Source: Verrucomicrobiota bacterium JB023 (GTDB taxonomy: Bacteria > Verrucomicrobiota > Verrucomicrobiia > Verrucomicrobiales > Akkermansiaceae). Taken from it: a stretch of 37,969 nt of DNA. The notes beneath the pieces were generated by a model. The model was not told the origin of the DNA. It was given only the letters and a program-made list of their open reading frames with translations, and made no database searches. Positions within the stretch are counted from its first letter, which is position 1, and the number at the start of each line of letters is the position of its first letter. Where the stretch lies: assembly GCA_030673895.1 (NCBI GenBank), contig JAUTCR010000038.1:1-37969 (forward strand), given 5' to 3'. Positions 35,804 through 37,969 of the stretch are shown one piece after another. Position numbers and translations under genes: made by a program.

Positions 35804-36163
35804 ATGAAAGTCTTGTTATTAGTGTTAATCAGTTCCTTGCCAATTTTTTCGCAAACGCTCCCAAGGCGATCTTTAACGGCTTCTGATGAGATCCTATTTA
35901 GAGAGTTTTCCAAGGCTCTCGTACTCGAGGAACTTAGGAAAATTCAGCTTGAGGTTAAAGATGAGGCTGCTAGTGAAAAATATGAAATATGTCTTGCGAA
36001 AATCGAGATGCTAAAGCTTTCGATGCTAAAGATCGAGATTAGGTCCCAAGAGTTTTTCGAAATGCAAGCTTCCTTCAAATTCAGTGAGAATCACCCTCGC
36101 TTACTTGAGGAAATAAACAAAACCCAAATTCTTAAAGAAAGATTATCGGCTGCTCGGAAATAG
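35804..36163 (+). CDS. Small exported protein of unknown function (AT-rich cluster)
   Basis: A 119-residue protein with a short signal peptide (MKVLLLVLISSLPIFSQ) and a mature part that is almost all charged alpha-helix (EELRKIQLEVKDEAASEKYEI and so on), perhaps coiled coil. I do not recognise the family. An AAGGTGGTG sequence lies about 12 bases before the ATG and may serve as a ribosome site. The gene is distinctly AT-richer than those before 35 kb and is the first of three similar-style exported genes in a row. Confidence 0.6.
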   Translation: MKVLLLVLISSLPIFSQTLPRRSLTASDEILFREFSKALVLEELRKIQLEVKDEAASEKYEICLAKIEMLKLSMLKIEIRSQEFFEMQASFKFSENHPRLLEEINKTQILKERLSAARK

Positions 36164-36289
36164 ATTGCTTTACACGGGAAAAATTGGGTCGATTTTTCCG
36201 TTTCTAAGCCAACTAAAAACTCGAATCGCGGATGGAAATAGTCGCAGAAGGACACTCCTGAGTGGAGCCATAAGAAATAAGTTGAAACC

Positions 36290-36988
36290 ATGCTCAACCT
36301 AGTTAAATCAACGCCTATCTGGATCTTGTTGTTTTCTTTGGAAGCGCCTCTTTTTTCGGAAGAAAGTGATAATCTTGAACAATATTTTACATCGGATGTG
36401 CGTTTTATTAGAGAAGAGCCAGGAGAGGCTTGGTTAATCACCAAAGAAGAAGAGGAGTTCATATTAAGTAAGTTGCGCTCTGATGATTTTTCAGTTCAAA
36501 GAAAGTTTTTGTGCGAGATTAAGATGTTCCGCATAAACACTCCTGCCATTCGAGAAGTGTTACTTGAGTTTCTCAACGGTCAAGAGTATCAGCATGTAAG
36601 AAAAATAAGTAATGACACCTATGGTTCCTTGAGTGGGGAAGCTGGTAACGTCTTGGCAAGATTATACAATATCTCATCCTACACTCAGGGAGCAACTGAA
36701 GAAGAATGGCGTCTTGAGCTCAAGCGGCAGCTGAATACGCATCCTGATTTTGAAGGACGATTTAAAGAGGAATTATCTAACCTGGAACGACCCGAAAAGA
36801 AGACGTTTGTTCGCCCAGCTTCGAGTGCCGAGGCGCCAGCCAAAAAGGAAATTGCTGAGATGTCTCAGAATTCATCGACTGAAGATCCTCGACACCCCTC
36901 GCCGCTCTACTGGATTTTAGGTACTTTAATATTGGGAGGTGTGGTCGTGTTAGTTTGGAATAGTCGTAAGGGCTCATCGTCGAGTTAA
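36290..36988 (+). CDS. Exported or anchored protein of unknown function (AT-rich cluster)
   Basis: A 232-residue protein with an N-terminal signal-like segment (STPIWILLFSLEAPLFS), a mostly helical, acidic middle (about 30-165) that could form HEAT-like pairs (FSVQRKFLCEIKMFRINTPAIREVLLEFL), a Pro/Ala/Ser-rich linker (about 170-205) and one C-terminal membrane helix (YWILGTLILGGVVVLVW) with a short basic end. This gives a periplasmic domain tethered to the inner membrane. No family was recognised. It lies 126 bases after the previous gene on the same strand. Confidence 0.65.
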   Translation: MLNLVKSTPIWILLFSLEAPLFSEESDNLEQYFTSDVRFIREEPGEAWLITKEEEEFILSKLRSDDFSVQRKFLCEIKMFRINTPAIREVLLEFLNGQEYQHVRKISNDTYGSLSGEAGNVLARLYNISSYTQGATEEEWRLELKRQLNTHPDFEGRFKEELSNLERPEKKTFVRPASSAEAPAKKEIAEMSQNSSTEDPRHPSPLYWILGTLILGGVVVLVWNSRKGSSSS

Positions 36989-37173
36989 TCCATAGTTGGC
37001 AGAATAAAAGGACCCGCCTGAATGGTGAGTCATCGCCTGATGCTAAGGGGGGCTAGTCCATTGCGAAGGAGTACACCTAGTTTTCAGCTTGTGAAAAGAG
37101 AATGGGACGAGGCAGACTAAAGAGTGGGAATTAAAAGAGGCCTTCCGAAAACGAATCCAAACTAAATTTTCAA

Positions 37174-37969
37174 ATGCCACGTTCTATAATTATCCTCATA
37201 GGAGTTGGGTTTCCGTTTCTTCTTGGCCAGAATGTATCATCGAATTTTTCTCAGATTGAGATCGAGAGTGGGAATCAACTGATTTCTGACTCTAGCGAGT
37301 TTCTTGTTGAGCTCTCTAAAAGACAAAGTTTGAGTGGTTCCGATTTGGAAAAGCTTGCTCTAATAGTTGTGGGTTTTGGTCCAGAACACTATTCAGAAGA
37401 TAGATGGCGAGCAGGCGAGATGCATCAAATTTATTGGAAAGCTCGTCATCAGCTATTGAGTAATGAGAGTCACGCTAAACACTTCGCGAATAAAATAATT
37501 GCTATACATAGAAGTTTAGAGCGAGATGAAACTAATTGGCCCCTTGCACGGAGTAGGGTTCATCATCCAATAGAGTGTCTCAAAAGTATGCCGTCTCATG
37601 AAAGTGTGGTAGAGTTAGTCAGCTTGCTAGATATGCAGTCTAATTGGTATGGAAATCGTTTCTTTGGACGCGAGCAAATCCTTTTCAAAGGTCAGAAACC
37701 AAACGGCTCATCAGCCTCGATAGCCGGGATGGCTGCGTCAGCTTTATATGAAATAGGAATCGAAGATGGTGCTTCCAAAGTTTGCACTCTAAACAGTGGA
37801 CAAACCCTACAACTGAACCATGGAGTTCAAGGAGATTTCTTTGTTCATGAATGGAAAAAGTGGTGGCAAGAGGTTGTAGACGGGAAAAGGACTTTTGGCT
37901 TTGAGGGAGATCCAAGACGCTATAATCACCTTGGGGTCGTCAAAATTCGCGAAACACCAAAGAAAAATA
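37174..37969 (+). CDS. Exported protein of unknown function, cut by the window end
   Basis: ATG 37174 opens a frame that has no stop before the last base, so at least 265 residues are present and the 3' end is missing. The first ~20 residues (PRSIIILIGVGFPFLLGQ) form a signal peptide. The mature part is rich in His and Trp (MHQIYWKARHQL, WKKWWQEVV) with helical repeats, and includes LKSMPSHESVVELVSLLD and a NGSSASIAGMAASALYEIG segment that looks like a HEAT-type helix pair. No known family was identified. It shares AT-rich composition, export signal and strand with the two genes before it, from which it is separated by a 185-base gap. Confidence 0.65.
   Translation, partial: MPRSIIILIGVGFPFLLGQNVSSNFSQIEIESGNQLISDSSEFLVELSKRQSLSGSDLEKLALIVVGFGPEHYSEDRWRAGEMHQIYWKARHQLLSNESHAKHFANKIIAIHRSLERDETNWPLARSRVHHPIECLKSMPSHESVVELVSLLDMQSNWYGNRFFGREQILFKGQKPNGSSASIAGMAASALYEIGIEDGASKVCTLNSGQTLQLNHGVQGDFFVHEWKKWWQEVVDGKRTFGFEGDPRRYNHLGVVKIRETPKKN

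Overview
The window reads as a chromosomal piece of a Verrucomicrobiota (PVC superphylum) bacterium, probably marine. The grounds are a PVC-type dehydrogenase-like giant protein, four secreted type I sulfatases, a DUF6288-like PDZ/HEAT protein and two small single-RRM RNA-binding proteins. This placement is inferred from gene content, not from a phylogenetic marker. Most of the window is GC-rich; the last ~2.2 kb is visibly AT-richer.

Layout. (1) 1-170: the 3' end of an rRNA operon (5S rRNA plus a strong terminator). (2) 0.7-6.9 kb: housekeeping and accessory genes: DUF6288-like secreted protein, two RRM proteins separated by a terminator-like hairpin, a BaiN/HI0933-like flavoprotein, and an App1-like phosphatase. 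(3) 7.1-10.7 kb: an overlapping pair, a GCS2-like carboxylate-amine ligase fused to two CBS domains and an AspA/AstE-like zinc amidohydrolase, facing an orphan D12-class adenine methylase. (4) 10.8-18.7 kb: a polyol catabolic island. A divergent DeoR/GlpR-type regulator faces glpF-glpK-glpD, followed by a PfkB sugar kinase and a mannitol-2-dehydrogenase-family enzyme. Glycerol would go to dihydroxyacetone phosphate and mannitol via fructose to fructose 6-phosphate. (5) 18.8-23.0 kb: a TPR protein, then a TetR-controlled set (TetR, AhpD-like protein, SDR oxidoreductase, MATE exporter) with an identical 14-bp operator candidate at two promoters. (6) 23.0-34.2 kb: a sulfatase region: three sulfatases on the plus strand, interrupted by a PP1-like phosphatase on the minus strand, then a minus-strand unit of an 1125-residue SGNH/PVC-dehydrogenase/HEAT/cupredoxin fusion, a fourth sulfatase and a small basic secreted protein. 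(7) 34.5-38.0 kb: secreted proteins of unknown function, a degenerate non-coding stretch, and an AT-rich cluster of three unrecognised exported proteins, the last cut by the window edge.

Together the polyol genes and the secreted sulfatases suggest a life on algal material (sulfated glycans, mannitol, glycerol), but no glycoside hydrolase, sugar importer or sulfatase-maturating enzyme lies in the window. No CRISPR array, intact insertion sequence, phage or tRNA was seen. The observations most worth following up are the GCS2-CBS/aspartoacylase pair, the copper-site fusion protein with its sulfatase partner, the VHL-like tail on one sulfatase, and the two-site TetR operator with an apparently leaderless tetR transcript.
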